Below, piece by piece: positions 1 through 5,428 of a stretch of DNA of 5,428 bases. A model generated the notes under the pieces. The model saw only the letters and a list, made by a program, of their open reading frames with translations. It made no database searches and was not told where the DNA came from. Position numbers and translations under genes: made by a program. How positions within the stretch are numbered: position 1 is the stretch's first letter; each line of letters opens with the position of its first letter. Source of the stretch: an uncultured Verrucomicrobiales bacterium (lineage in GTDB: Bacteria; Verrucomicrobiota; Verrucomicrobiia; Verrucomicrobiales; DEV007); assembly GCA_937893785.1 (NCBI GenBank), contig CALCSP010000429.1, positions 1 through 5,428 of the forward strand, given 5' to 3'.

Positions 1-86
1 AGACAGAACACAAGACAGAGCGTGCACTCCTTAAAAGAAGAAGATGTATGTTTCCTTGCTCCGGTTCGCTCTTTGCTTTCCAACTT
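1..86. other. Spacer downstream of the secreted HEAT-like gene
   Basis: No complete gene is visible here. On the minus strand, the transcript leaving the HEAT-like gene has no hairpin with a T-run, so I cannot place a terminator. An AAGGAG sequence lies on the minus strand at 32-27, close to the window edge, and could be the ribosome binding site of a further minus-strand gene whose body is outside the window. A GTG overlaps it at 27-25 and stays open to the edge, but the spacing is wrong for that start. The heptamer AGACAGA occurs twice, at 1-7 and 13-19. Confidence 0.3.
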
Positions 87-1313
87 CTAACTTTTTACTA
101 CCCGCCCCTCTTCATTACCTCCCCCAGAAGCGACTGCCAACTTGGCAGAATCATTAAATGAGATGCCATCCGGGCGAATTGCCGCCATAGAAGCAGCAAG
201 TTGCGACTTGCCCAATTTCTTACCACTTGTGGTCCATGGGGACACGGCTTCGTCCTTTCCTGGCGGGGTGGCCACGAGAACGATAAACTCGCCTCGAGCA
301 CCTCTACCTATCCTAACAGGCTCAATGGCCACATCATCCCCCAAACTGCCAAGATAATTCTCCCACCGCCCGACTGCTTCTTTTCTTGTATCGGCAGAAT
401 CATAACCGGCAAAACCAAAGTCTTTGCTATGAAGCCGACGCAACAAAATTCCCGCTTCGTGCCGGACACGCAAATTCTCTGAGCCTAGCAAATCGAGTAA
501 CTGCCCGGACACTTCAGAATCTCCCGTAGCAGCACGACCACGCACCATGGCTAATTGAAGAAATTGATCACCTGCCATGAAGTCGGTAACTCGGCTCGGC
601 TCGACCTCAGAGAGAAATCGGTTACCTATAACAAAAGCTGCAAGTTCCCTCTCTGATTGATATTCAGAACTCAGTAATTTTTCAAATGCCTCACGATCCT
701 GTTTTTGCGCACAAGCTGCCGAGGCAATTTCAAACATACGCAATAAGTCCCAGTGTGAAACGGGATCAAAAGTTGATGCCATGACACTCAGAGGAAGCCC
801 CCACCCTGGCATCGGTTTCGAGCTTAACCTCCCGCCAACATGGTAAAGAGCATCAAGACGACGACGCTTGATGCGCACATTGAGTATTCCCTGAATGCGT
901 CTGGACATTTCTGCTCCGGCATCCTTTCTGGCACCGCCTAACAAATGCTCAATGGGCGCGGCAACCATCACGAGTGCCCTGGAGGCATCATTGCGTTTTC
1001 TAAAATCATCGGCATCAAGATCACTGATCTGCTTCAGCACCTGCCCAAGCTCATTCCGAGTGAGAAAAAAATGGGCAATCTTCTCCTCAAAGTTCTTGTC
1101 CTCCGGGCTTATTTCGAGATCCACTAAAATCGACTCCCCAGCACTAAGAGGCGACTTCCTTACCCTGTCTCTTTCCTCCGTGCTCACGCCGTCCGGCTCT
1201 GTTGCCGCATCAACACCTCCTACTACTTCCACTGCAAAAAGCCCCGCCCCGCCTGACAGAAGTGGTAAAATCCACAAAGAAAGAAATAAAGTCAGCGAAT
1301 TCAACCTACCCAT
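87..1313 (-). CDS. Secreted HEAT-like repeat protein of unknown function
   Basis: I do not recognise a named family. Starting at the ATG at 1313, the protein has 408 residues and opens with a typical signal peptide: short basic start (MGRLNS), hydrophobic stretch at about 6-21, and a likely signal peptidase I cut near residue 27 (GLFA/VE). This argues for export to the periplasm or beyond. In-frame starts further upstream (ATG at 1349, GTG at 1370) would add 12 or 19 residues and bury the signal peptide behind a longer N-terminus. None of these starts has a well-spaced Shine-Dalgarno. Two segments look like HEAT-type helical repeats common in planctomycete and verrucomicrobial proteins: about 94-146 (DADDFRKRNDASRAL followed by a MSRRIQGIL helix) and about 272-321 (LLDLLGSENLRVRHEA, then the FGFAGYDSADTRKEAVGRW pattern). 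The middle is probably helical, and the last 85 residues are low in recognisable motifs. No catalytic residues are evident, so a scaffold or binding role is a guess. The reading frame is well supported, the function is not. Confidence 0.75.
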   Translation of the reverse strand: MGRLNSLTLFLSLWILPLLSGGAGLFAVEVVGGVDAATEPDGVSTEERDRVRKSPLSAGESILVDLEISPEDKNFEEKIAHFFLTRNELGQVLKQISDLDADDFRKRNDASRALVMVAAPIEHLLGGARKDAGAEMSRRIQGILNVRIKRRRLDALYHVGGRLSSKPMPGWGLPLSVMASTFDPVSHWDLLRMFEIASAACAQKQDREAFEKLLSSEYQSERELAAFVIGNRFLSEVEPSRVTDFMAGDQFLQLAMVRGRAATGDSEVSGQLLDLLGSENLRVRHEAGILLRRLHSKDFGFAGYDSADTRKEAVGRWENYLGSLGDDVAIEPVRIGRGARGEFIVLVATPPGKDEAVSPWTTSGKKLGKSQLAASMAAIRPDGISFNDSAKLAVASGGGNEEGRVVKS

Positions 1314-1322
1314 TGAGACGAA

Positions 1323-1328
1323 ATTATA
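1323..1328 (-). promoter_or_regulatory. Possible -10 box for the HEAT-like gene
   Basis: The minus strand carries a perfect TATAAT nine bases before the preferred ATG at 1313. If used, transcription would start only a few bases before the ATG, giving a nearly leaderless message. The hexamer 17 bases upstream (GGATGA) is a poor -35 match, and the box would lie inside the coding region if the ATG at 1349 is the true start. This is a weak call from one hexamer. Confidence 0.2.
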
Positions 1329-1423
1329 AATTAGACTACGCCAGTTCATCCTCAGCTGCAAGAATGCCACAAATGCCTATATGGCCAGATCGAAACAAGC
1401 TGGTCTACCAACTTGGGTTGTTG

Positions 1424-1478
1424 CTGAGGATCGGGTATAAACCCGAGTATCTTAAACAAACACTGAGCGAATCCTCAG
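1424..1478. repeat. Nested inverted repeat downstream of rpsP
   Basis: An 8-bp perfect inverted repeat, CTGAGGAT at 1424-1431 and ATCCTCAG at 1471-1478, encloses a 6-bp hairpin TCGGGT-ATAA-ACCCGA at 1431-1446. The two stems share position 1431, so the inner hairpin stacks almost directly on the outer stem with a 24-base bulge on one side. A third copy of the octamer lies at 1348-1355, in the same orientation as the copy at 1471-1478. In RNA from the minus strand, forming the outer stem excludes the local terminator-like stem. The pairing is seen directly, its function is inference. Confidence 0.5.
1454..1478 (-). terminator. Weak candidate terminator after rpsP
   Basis: Eleven bases past the rpsP stop, the minus strand reads CTGAG, a six-base loop, CTCAG, then TGTTTGTTT. 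A 5-bp stem with a T-rich but interrupted tail fits a weak intrinsic terminator or attenuator. The same CTGAG arm can instead pair with a distal ATCCTCAG, so the stem may be conditional. The stem is short, hence the low confidence. Confidence 0.35.
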
Positions 1479-1488
1479 ATTTGCTTGA

Positions 1489-1743
1489 TCAGGCTGCAGA
1501 TGATGCTCTTTTGCGCGCCTTGCGAATAAGGCTACGAACCGTATCACTGGGCTTTGCACCATTGCCTATCCACTGATCCACCTTTTCAAGGTCCATGGCA
1601 TCTTTACCTTCATGCATCGGATCATAAACACCAACACTCTCAATAAAACGCCCATCACGGCGGGAACGAGAATCCGTAACAACCACCCTGTAGTAAGGAC
1701 GATCCTTTGATCCTTCTCTTTTCAGACGAATTACAACTGCCAT
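1489..1743 (-). CDS. rpsP: 30S ribosomal protein S16
   Basis: This is a complete 84-residue S16, a normal bacterial length. S16 binds 16S rRNA in the body of the 30S subunit and assists its assembly. The family signature is clear: MAVVIRLKREGSKDRPYYRV at the N-terminus, followed by DSRSRRDGRFIE at about 24-35 and a VGVYDP segment at 37-42. The C-terminal part has the expected WIGNGAKPSDTVRSLI stretch and a short basic tail. The ATG at 1743 matches the conserved S16 N-terminus exactly, although no Shine-Dalgarno precedes it. The gene follows ffh by 116 bp on the same strand, and the ffh-rpsP neighbourhood is known in many bacteria. In B. subtilis and E. coli, rimM, trmD and rplS lie downstream of rpsP; here a secreted HEAT-like protein follows instead. 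Confidence 0.97.
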   Translation of the reverse strand: MAVVIRLKREGSKDRPYYRVVVTDSRSRRDGRFIESVGVYDPMHEGKDAMDLEKVDQWIGNGAKPSDTVRSLIRKARKRASSAA

Positions 1744-1859
1744 AGTGTCAATGATACGCTCTGCTGCGCACTTTTATCAACTGCGCTTTTTATAAGCGGG
1801 CGCTAAATTTGCCCTCTTTTCGCCAATTGCCAAGGTTTTTTTTGAAACCACGGGAATTC
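1744..1859 (-). other. ffh-rpsP spacer and rpsP leader
   Basis: This 116-bp spacer holds no gene. Visible elements are a CGCTT-TTTAT-AAGCG hairpin at 1784-1798, a short GGGC/GCCC pair at 1798-1814, and the direct repeat TTGGCAATTGGC on the minus strand near 1824-1835. An A-rich run of eight bases sits inside a GGTTT/AAACC pair near 1834-1849. No intrinsic terminator for ffh is convincing because no T-run follows a stem on the minus strand. A TTGGCA with AAATTT 17 bases later is a poor promoter match. Read-through from ffh into rpsP therefore seems possible. Confidence 0.4.
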
Positions 1860-3227
1860 CTAGAATTTCATGCCCTTTGGCAACCCTCCTAGGCTATCCA
1901 TATCCAGCCCACCTCCCCCCAGCTGGCCCAACATTTTTTTCATCTTGCCCTTGCTGCGCATCATTTTACGCATTTGACCGAACTGACGCAAAAATTGATT
2001 CACCTGAGTAATACTGTTGCCACTACCTCGAGCCAGACGAAGGCGTCGTTTACCATTGAGAATCTCGGGACGACTACGCTCCTTTGGAGTCATTGATAAT
2101 ACGATTGCCTCAACCCTCTTGAGCTTACGTTCATCCATTGCCCCGGCCAACCCCTTCAACTTTGATGCTCCCGGCAACATGCCCAGAATCCCTTCAAGAG
2201 GTCCCATCTTCTGCATCATCTTCATCTGCGCAAGAAAATCATTAAAGTCGAAGGATTTTTTGTCCATTCGCTTTGCCAACTTCATGGCTTCTTCCTCATC
2301 AATGGCCTCTGCCGCTCTCTCGACAAGTCCAACAACATCCCCCATTCCGAGAATGCGCTCAGCCATGCGTGAAGGCACAAAAACGTCAAGGTCTGTGAGC
2401 TTTTCCCCCTCACCGACAAACTTTACCGGCTGGCCTGTCACCGAACGCATGGAAAGCGCTGCACCACCCCGGGCATCACCATCAAGCTTGGTCAGGACAA
2501 TACCGGTAATACCAACCGCATCATTAAAATGTGTGGCAACGCTGACCGCCTGCTGACCTGTAGCTGAATCAGCAACAAGCAGAGTTTCCCTGGGCTTAAG
2601 CATGTCGGTAAGACGCTTGAGTTCCTCGATTAGTTCAGAGTCAATCTCTTGTCTTCCAGCAGTATCAAAAATCAATACATTGCCTCCCTGAGCCTCCGCC
2701 CAGACTAAGGCCTTTTTAGCCGCTTTTACAATATTGGTCTCTCCCGGATCAGGCCTGAAGACAGGCACATCAATCTCAGCTCCCAAGACAGCCAATTGCT
2801 CCACAGCTGCCGGTCGATAAAGATCACATGCAATCAACAGCGGTTTGCGGCCCTCTTTCTTAAGGCGCAGGGCAAGCTTACCTGATGTAGTGGTCTTGCC
2901 TGCACCGTTAAGCCCACACATCACAATCCTAGCAGGAACATTCAAATCCAGAGTCGAGGCATCCCCACCAAACAGTTCAGTCAGGCAGTCCTGGAATATC
3001 TTTACGATCTGCTGCCCGGGAGTCACACTCTTCAAAACTTTCTCGCCAAGCGATTGCTCCTTTACCTTAGCAATAAAATCCTTGGCAACACTGAAGTCCA
3101 CATCTGCCTCAAGCAGAGCCATTCGAACCTCACGCATCGCATCAGCGATATTCTTTTCGGAAATTTTTCCCTGTCCCTTGAGTTTCTTGAAGACGCCCTC
3201 AAGACCTCCTGAAAGTTGCGCAAACAT
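1860..3227 (-). CDS. ffh: Signal recognition particle protein Ffh (SRP54 GTPase)
   Basis: Ffh is the protein subunit of the bacterial signal recognition particle. It binds signal sequences emerging from the ribosome together with 4.5S RNA and docks with FtsY at the membrane. The protein has 455 residues, close to the family norm, and all three domains are present. The N domain (about 1-90) has ALLEADV at 37-43. The G domain has P-loop GLNGAGKTTT at 105-114, DLYRPAA at 135-141, DTAGR at 188-192, TKLDGDARGG from 246 and GEGEK at 272-276. The methionine-rich M domain starts near 325 and has the RNA-binding RRLRLARGSG stretch around 394-403, then VNQFLRQFGQMRKMM and a Gly/Met-rich tail. I chose the ATG at 3227 because MFAQLSGGLEGVFKKLKG matches the usual N-terminus; an in-frame TTG at 3236 would add only MLN. 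No Shine-Dalgarno is visible. The gene lies between the sulfatase terminator and rpsP. Confidence 0.97.
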   Translation of the reverse strand: MFAQLSGGLEGVFKKLKGQGKISEKNIADAMREVRMALLEADVDFSVAKDFIAKVKEQSLGEKVLKSVTPGQQIVKIFQDCLTELFGGDASTLDLNVPARIVMCGLNGAGKTTTSGKLALRLKKEGRKPLLIACDLYRPAAVEQLAVLGAEIDVPVFRPDPGETNIVKAAKKALVWAEAQGGNVLIFDTAGRQEIDSELIEELKRLTDMLKPRETLLVADSATGQQAVSVATHFNDAVGITGIVLTKLDGDARGGAALSMRSVTGQPVKFVGEGEKLTDLDVFVPSRMAERILGMGDVVGLVERAAEAIDEEEAMKLAKRMDKKSFDFNDFLAQMKMMQKMGPLEGILGMLPGASKLKGLAGAMDERKLKRVEAIVLSMTPKERSRPEILNGKRRLRLARGSGNSITQVNQFLRQFGQMRKMMRSKGKMKKMLGQLGGGGLDMDSLGGLPKGMKF

Positions 3228-3258
3228 ATTCAGCAATGTGGTCAGAAGTCACTTTAAA

Positions 3259-3338
3259 TGCAAGGACTCCTATCCTAGAAAAAGAGATTTCGCATAATGC
3301 TCCTGGTGCGAAATACTCAATCTCTCTTTTTCCTTGCA
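3259..3338. repeat. 80-bp three-tier imperfect palindrome
   Basis: Three perfect inverted repeats are nested around one centre. The outer arms are TGCAAGGA at 3259-3266 and TCCTTGCA at 3331-3338. The middle arms are GAAAAAGAGA at 3278-3287 and TCTCTTTTTC at 3323-3332. The inner arms are ATTTCGCA at 3287-3294 and TGCGAAAT at 3307-3314 around a 12-base loop. The outer and middle right arms overlap by two bases. The element spans the last codons and stop of the sulfatase and most of the ffh leader. It could be a terminator with extra pairing or the remnant of a small palindromic mobile element. I see no target-site duplication or second copy in this window. Confidence 0.6.
3278..3314 (-). terminator. 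Probable intrinsic terminator of the sulfatase gene
   Basis: On the minus strand, just after the sulfatase TGA at 3319-3317, an 8-bp stem ATTTCGCA/TGCGAAAT with a 12-base loop is followed directly by CTCTTTTTC. The stem begins only two bases after the stop. This fits rho-independent termination between the sulfatase and ffh. The large loop and modest GC content make it less than ideal. It is the core of the larger palindrome at 3259-3338. Confidence 0.5.
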
Positions 3339-5233
3339 CTCTTTTTTTCACTGCGCTGCTTTCCGCGCAGCTTTTTATCGGTATTCTTTGTGGTTGAAAT
3401 TCCAAGATCTGCAGCCGCTTTTTTAATCACATTACCAATATAATTCTCACCATAGGCACCGATTTGCTCACCATCTCCAATCTCGGCAATTCTGGCTACA
3501 GCCACACGGGCGGTTTCATCCATATGGTCAAGGACATTCATGGCACGCAAGCGGTAAAAGGCATTCTTCTCTTGCATCACGGTCTGCAAAACAACAACAG
3601 CTCTTCCTCCTTCACCCTGTTTGAACAAAGCCTGTGCTGCAGCAGTACGAACATCAGCAGACGAATCATCACACAACCTTAATAAATCACGTCTGGCAGG
3701 TGCCGCCTTCTCGGCAAGAATGATGCAACCTGTCGCCCCCCAGTAGCGGATCGCTGCATCAGGATCACGCATCATATCCCGCAATTGTTCCAAGTCATCA
3801 GCCGTCGCATCCACCGCCTTCTCTGCCGCAGCCTTGATCCGGGCAAGCGGGTAATTCTTGGCGTTGAGCCCAAACTCATAAGGGGAGCGCTCCCCCCTCC
3901 TGTCATGCATCTGCCCCTCAGGCAAGAATCCTAGATCCCTAATTTCCATCTGCCACCGGTCCAATTCTCCAGCCAATCGTTCAATTTGTGCGGCATGCCT
4001 AGGGCTTGATGCCAGATTTTTCACCTCATGTGGATCCACATGAGTATCATAAAATTCCACGGGGGGCTTGGTTTTCCAAAAGGCACTCTGCACCGCATTG
4101 AGTTGCCCCTGATCGTACATCTTTTTCCAAAGTCTTGTGGTATCAGTCTGGAACATGTAAGCGATATATTGCCCATAAACTTGGTGGGGGTTGTAATTGC
4201 GAATATATTTATATCGCTTATCCCTTACCGCTCGAACCATGTCATACCGTTCATCCATACGACCTCGAAAAGCATGAACATATTGCCGTGGGGCCACTTT
4301 ATGAACCCCTAGAAAAGCCTTGCCGTGCATGTGTGGAGGAGGTTTTAAGCCGGCAAGACTCAAAACCGTCGGACCAAGGTCAACGAAGCTGACCAACCGA
4401 TCCGTCTTTTTCCCCGGAGCAACCTCACGCCACCCCCTCCACTTTTCAGGAATCCTTACCAGTAAAGGAATATGAATGCCGGAATCCCACAACCAACGCT
4501 TGTGTCTGGGCATGCCGGAACCGTGGTCACCATAATAAAAAACGATAGTGTCCTCTAATCGCCCAGCATCCGCCAACTCCTTAAGATTGGCCTCCACAAT
4601 TTTATCGAGCTTAGAAATATTGGCATGATATTGCGCCCAGTCCCTTTTGGTTTCTGGTATTTCCGGATGATACGGTGGCACAGGTGCATCTCCAGTCTTG
4701 TGGTGAGGAAAAGACTGTTCCTGAAGTCTGATCTTGCTCTCATGAGAGATTGTATGGTTGAAAATGGCAAAGAACGGCTTGCCTTTAGGGGCGTTTTTCC
4801 AGTGAGCATTACGGCTCGAGTCATCCCAAGCCCCGGGAGGTTCAATCAGGTTGTAATCCTTTTTCGAGTTATTAGTACAATAATATCCCGCCTCACGCAG
4901 GTAATGAGAATAGAAACGTATCCCATCGGGAAGCGGTGCCCGGCTACGCATGTGCTGACTCCCTAGCGCAGGCGGATACATACCCGTGATGATTGTTGAT
5001 CGAGCAGGCGCACAGACTCCTGCCGTAGCAAATGCATGGGTATATATAGCGCTCTGAGAAGCAAATTTATCAAGTGCAGGCGTATGCGCATACGTCTGCC
5101 CAAATGCTCCCAGATCGGGACCGTTGTCTTCACTGGTAATCCAGAGGATATTGGGCTGTTGGGCACATAAAGAGCCCATACCCATCATTAAGTAGGAGAG
5201 TATTTTTAGGATGCTCGTTCTCAATACAGTCAT
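3317..5233 (-). CDS. Secreted type I sulfatase with C-terminal HEAT-like repeats
   Basis: This enzyme of the alkaline-phosphatase-like sulfatase family probably removes sulfate from a sulfated glycan. It has 638 residues. Residues 1-24 look like a signal peptide (hydrophobic stretch 8-22, likely cut after SLCA), so it should act outside the cytoplasm. The signature CAPAR at 74-78 has Cys74 as the residue converted to formylglycine, which needs a separate maturase (FGE or anSME) not seen here. Likely metal ligands are Glu35-Asp36 (SEDNG) and Asp236-His237 (YGDHGSG). Likely active-site residues are Arg78, Lys124 (NNSKKDYN), His164 (NHTISHE) and Lys245. The pattern resembles proteins often annotated as N-sulfoglucosamine sulfohydrolase (sulfamidase), but the substrate cannot be read from sequence. 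A WGATGCIILA-type HEAT-like region covers about 478-585, followed by a strongly basic tail (616-638). The ATG at 5233 is chosen because later ATGs remove the signal peptide. No Shine-Dalgarno is evident. Confidence 0.93.
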   Translation of the reverse strand: MTVLRTSILKILSYLMMGMGSLCAQQPNILWITSEDNGPDLGAFGQTYAHTPALDKFASQSAIYTHAFATAGVCAPARSTIITGMYPPALGSQHMRSRAPLPDGIRFYSHYLREAGYYCTNNSKKDYNLIEPPGAWDDSSRNAHWKNAPKGKPFFAIFNHTISHESKIRLQEQSFPHHKTGDAPVPPYHPEIPETKRDWAQYHANISKLDKIVEANLKELADAGRLEDTIVFYYGDHGSGMPRHKRWLWDSGIHIPLLVRIPEKWRGWREVAPGKKTDRLVSFVDLGPTVLSLAGLKPPPHMHGKAFLGVHKVAPRQYVHAFRGRMDERYDMVRAVRDKRYKYIRNYNPHQVYGQYIAYMFQTDTTRLWKKMYDQGQLNAVQSAFWKTKPPVEFYDTHVDPHEVKNLASSPRHAAQIERLAGELDRWQMEIRDLGFLPEGQMHDRRGERSPYEFGLNAKNYPLARIKAAAEKAVDATADDLEQLRDMMRDPDAAIRYWGATGCIILAEKAAPARRDLLRLCDDSSADVRTAAAQALFKQGEGGRAVVVLQTVMQEKNAFYRLRAMNVLDHMDETARVAVARIAEIGDGEQIGAYGENYIGNVIKKAAADLGISTTKNTDKKLRGKQRSEKKSARKKRD

Positions 5234-5380
5234 TTTTCTATATTATTATGCTCGTATTCTACTTAATAGGCAGCCCTTTAAACACAGCCATCAGTTACCC
5301 CGACTGTGAAGCCATCCACCGCTAGCTCTTTGCTTACCTGAATCAGAATCAGTAATTTAATCAATCATTAACGGAGATCG
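5234..5380. promoter_or_regulatory. Divergent intergenic region between sulfatase and a plus-strand gene
   Basis: This 147-bp spacer should hold the promoters of two divergent genes. Toward the sulfatase it is AT-rich, with TAGAAT and CATAAT hexamers on the minus strand near 5244-5262, neither with a good -35. Toward the plus-strand gene, TTTAAT at 5356-5361 is a five-of-six -10 match, but the nearest TTGCTT (5330-5335) is 20 bases away. TTAAT-CAATC-ATTAA at 5357-5371 is an inverted repeat overlapping that box and could be an operator. The heptamer AGCCATC occurs at 5286-5292 and 5310-5316, and GAATCA is repeated in tandem at 5340-5351. None of these is more than a candidate. Confidence 0.3.
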
Positions 5381-5428
5381 ATGAGCGATAGAAGAATTGG
5401 CCTCCACCGTTACCGTTTATACGCAGAA
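5381..5428 (+). CDS. Start of a divergent gene, truncated by the window edge
   Basis: An ATG at 5381 opens a frame that stays open for 16 codons to the edge (MSDRRIGLHRYRLYAE). GGAG at 5373-5376 lies four bases before it, the clearest Shine-Dalgarno in the window although the spacing is slightly short. The fragment is too short to assign a function. The call rests on the ribosome binding site, the divergent arrangement with the sulfatase, and the absence of any other gene in this stretch. Confidence 0.4.
   Translation, partial: MSDRRIGLHRYRLYAE

Noticed and set aside
895..1329. 144-codon plus-strand frame over the HEAT-like gene
   Set aside because: The opposite strand has a signal peptide and repeat pattern that make biological sense, whereas this translation is Ser/Pro-rich with no motif.
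1744..1859. Possible promoter for rpsP (TTGGCA, 17 bases, AAATTT)
   Set aside because: The -10 match is poor, and the TTATAA nearby has no -35 at a workable distance.
2017..2556. 179-codon open frame on the plus strand inside ffh
   Set aside because: It lies wholly antisense to a clearly conserved ffh, and its translation is rich in Ser, Arg and Pro with no recognisable domain, as expected of a shadow frame.
3228..3260. Possible ffh promoter (TTGCAT, 17 bases, CACATT)
   Set aside because: Both hexamers match the consensus at only three of six positions, no better than chance in this composition.
2845..3297. 150-codon plus-strand frame over the 5' part of ffh
   Set aside because: It is antisense to the conserved N and G domains of Ffh, has a low-complexity composition and lacks a ribosome binding site.
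3323..3340. T-rich tract on the plus strand as a plus-strand terminator
   Set aside because: No plus-strand gene ends nearby, and the T-tract is separated from the inner stem by eight bases in that direction.
3199..3405. 68-codon minus-strand frame across the sulfatase-ffh junction
   Set aside because: It overlaps the sulfatase end, the palindrome and the ffh start in another frame, and has no family resemblance.
5211..5233. Lipoprotein signal on the sulfatase (Cys23)
   Set aside because: The residue before Cys23 is Leu rather than Gly, Ala or Ser, so the lipobox does not fit; signal peptidase I cleavage after Ala24 is more likely.
5234..5380. 4.5S RNA or tRNA gene in the intergenic spacer
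   Set aside because: I looked for the conserved 4.5S tetraloop region and for tRNA T-arm patterns near ffh and here, and saw neither.

Overview
The window reads as chromosomal DNA from a free-living bacterium of the PVC group, most likely a verrucomicrobium. That placement is an inference. It rests on a secreted, planctomycete/verrucomicrobium-style type I sulfatase with a C-terminal HEAT-like tail, on a second secreted protein with the HEAT-like pattern common in those phyla, and on the sequence style of the S16 and Ffh proteins. Base composition looks balanced by eye, and no GC value was computed.

Layout: four complete genes lie on the minus strand. In transcription order they are a secreted sulfatase (5233 to 3317), ffh for the signal recognition particle GTPase (3227 to 1860), rpsP for ribosomal protein S16 (1743 to 1489), and an unrecognised secreted HEAT-like protein (about 1313 to 87). 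At the right edge the first 16 codons of a probable divergent gene start on the plus strand at 5381. Its non-coding spacer to the sulfatase is 147 bp (5234-5380). No non-coding stretch exceeds 300 bases, and I see no tRNA, rRNA, CRISPR array or insertion sequence.

How the genes work together: ffh and rpsP are a conserved housekeeping neighbourhood (co-translational protein targeting and the small ribosomal subunit), here separated by 116 bp. The rimM-trmD-rplS genes that follow rpsP in many bacteria are not in the window. The two flanking genes encode exported proteins, and nothing in their sequences ties them to translation. A hairpin with a T-rich tail at the end of the sulfatase gene probably separates it from ffh. 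A second, weaker inverted-repeat cluster lies between rpsP and the last gene.

Overall the window is mostly ordinary. I do not see a clear new multi-gene system. The items most worth a second look are the 80-bp three-tier palindrome between the sulfatase and ffh, the mutually exclusive stems downstream of rpsP, the unrecognised secreted protein, and the lack of Shine-Dalgarno sequences on all four minus-strand genes.
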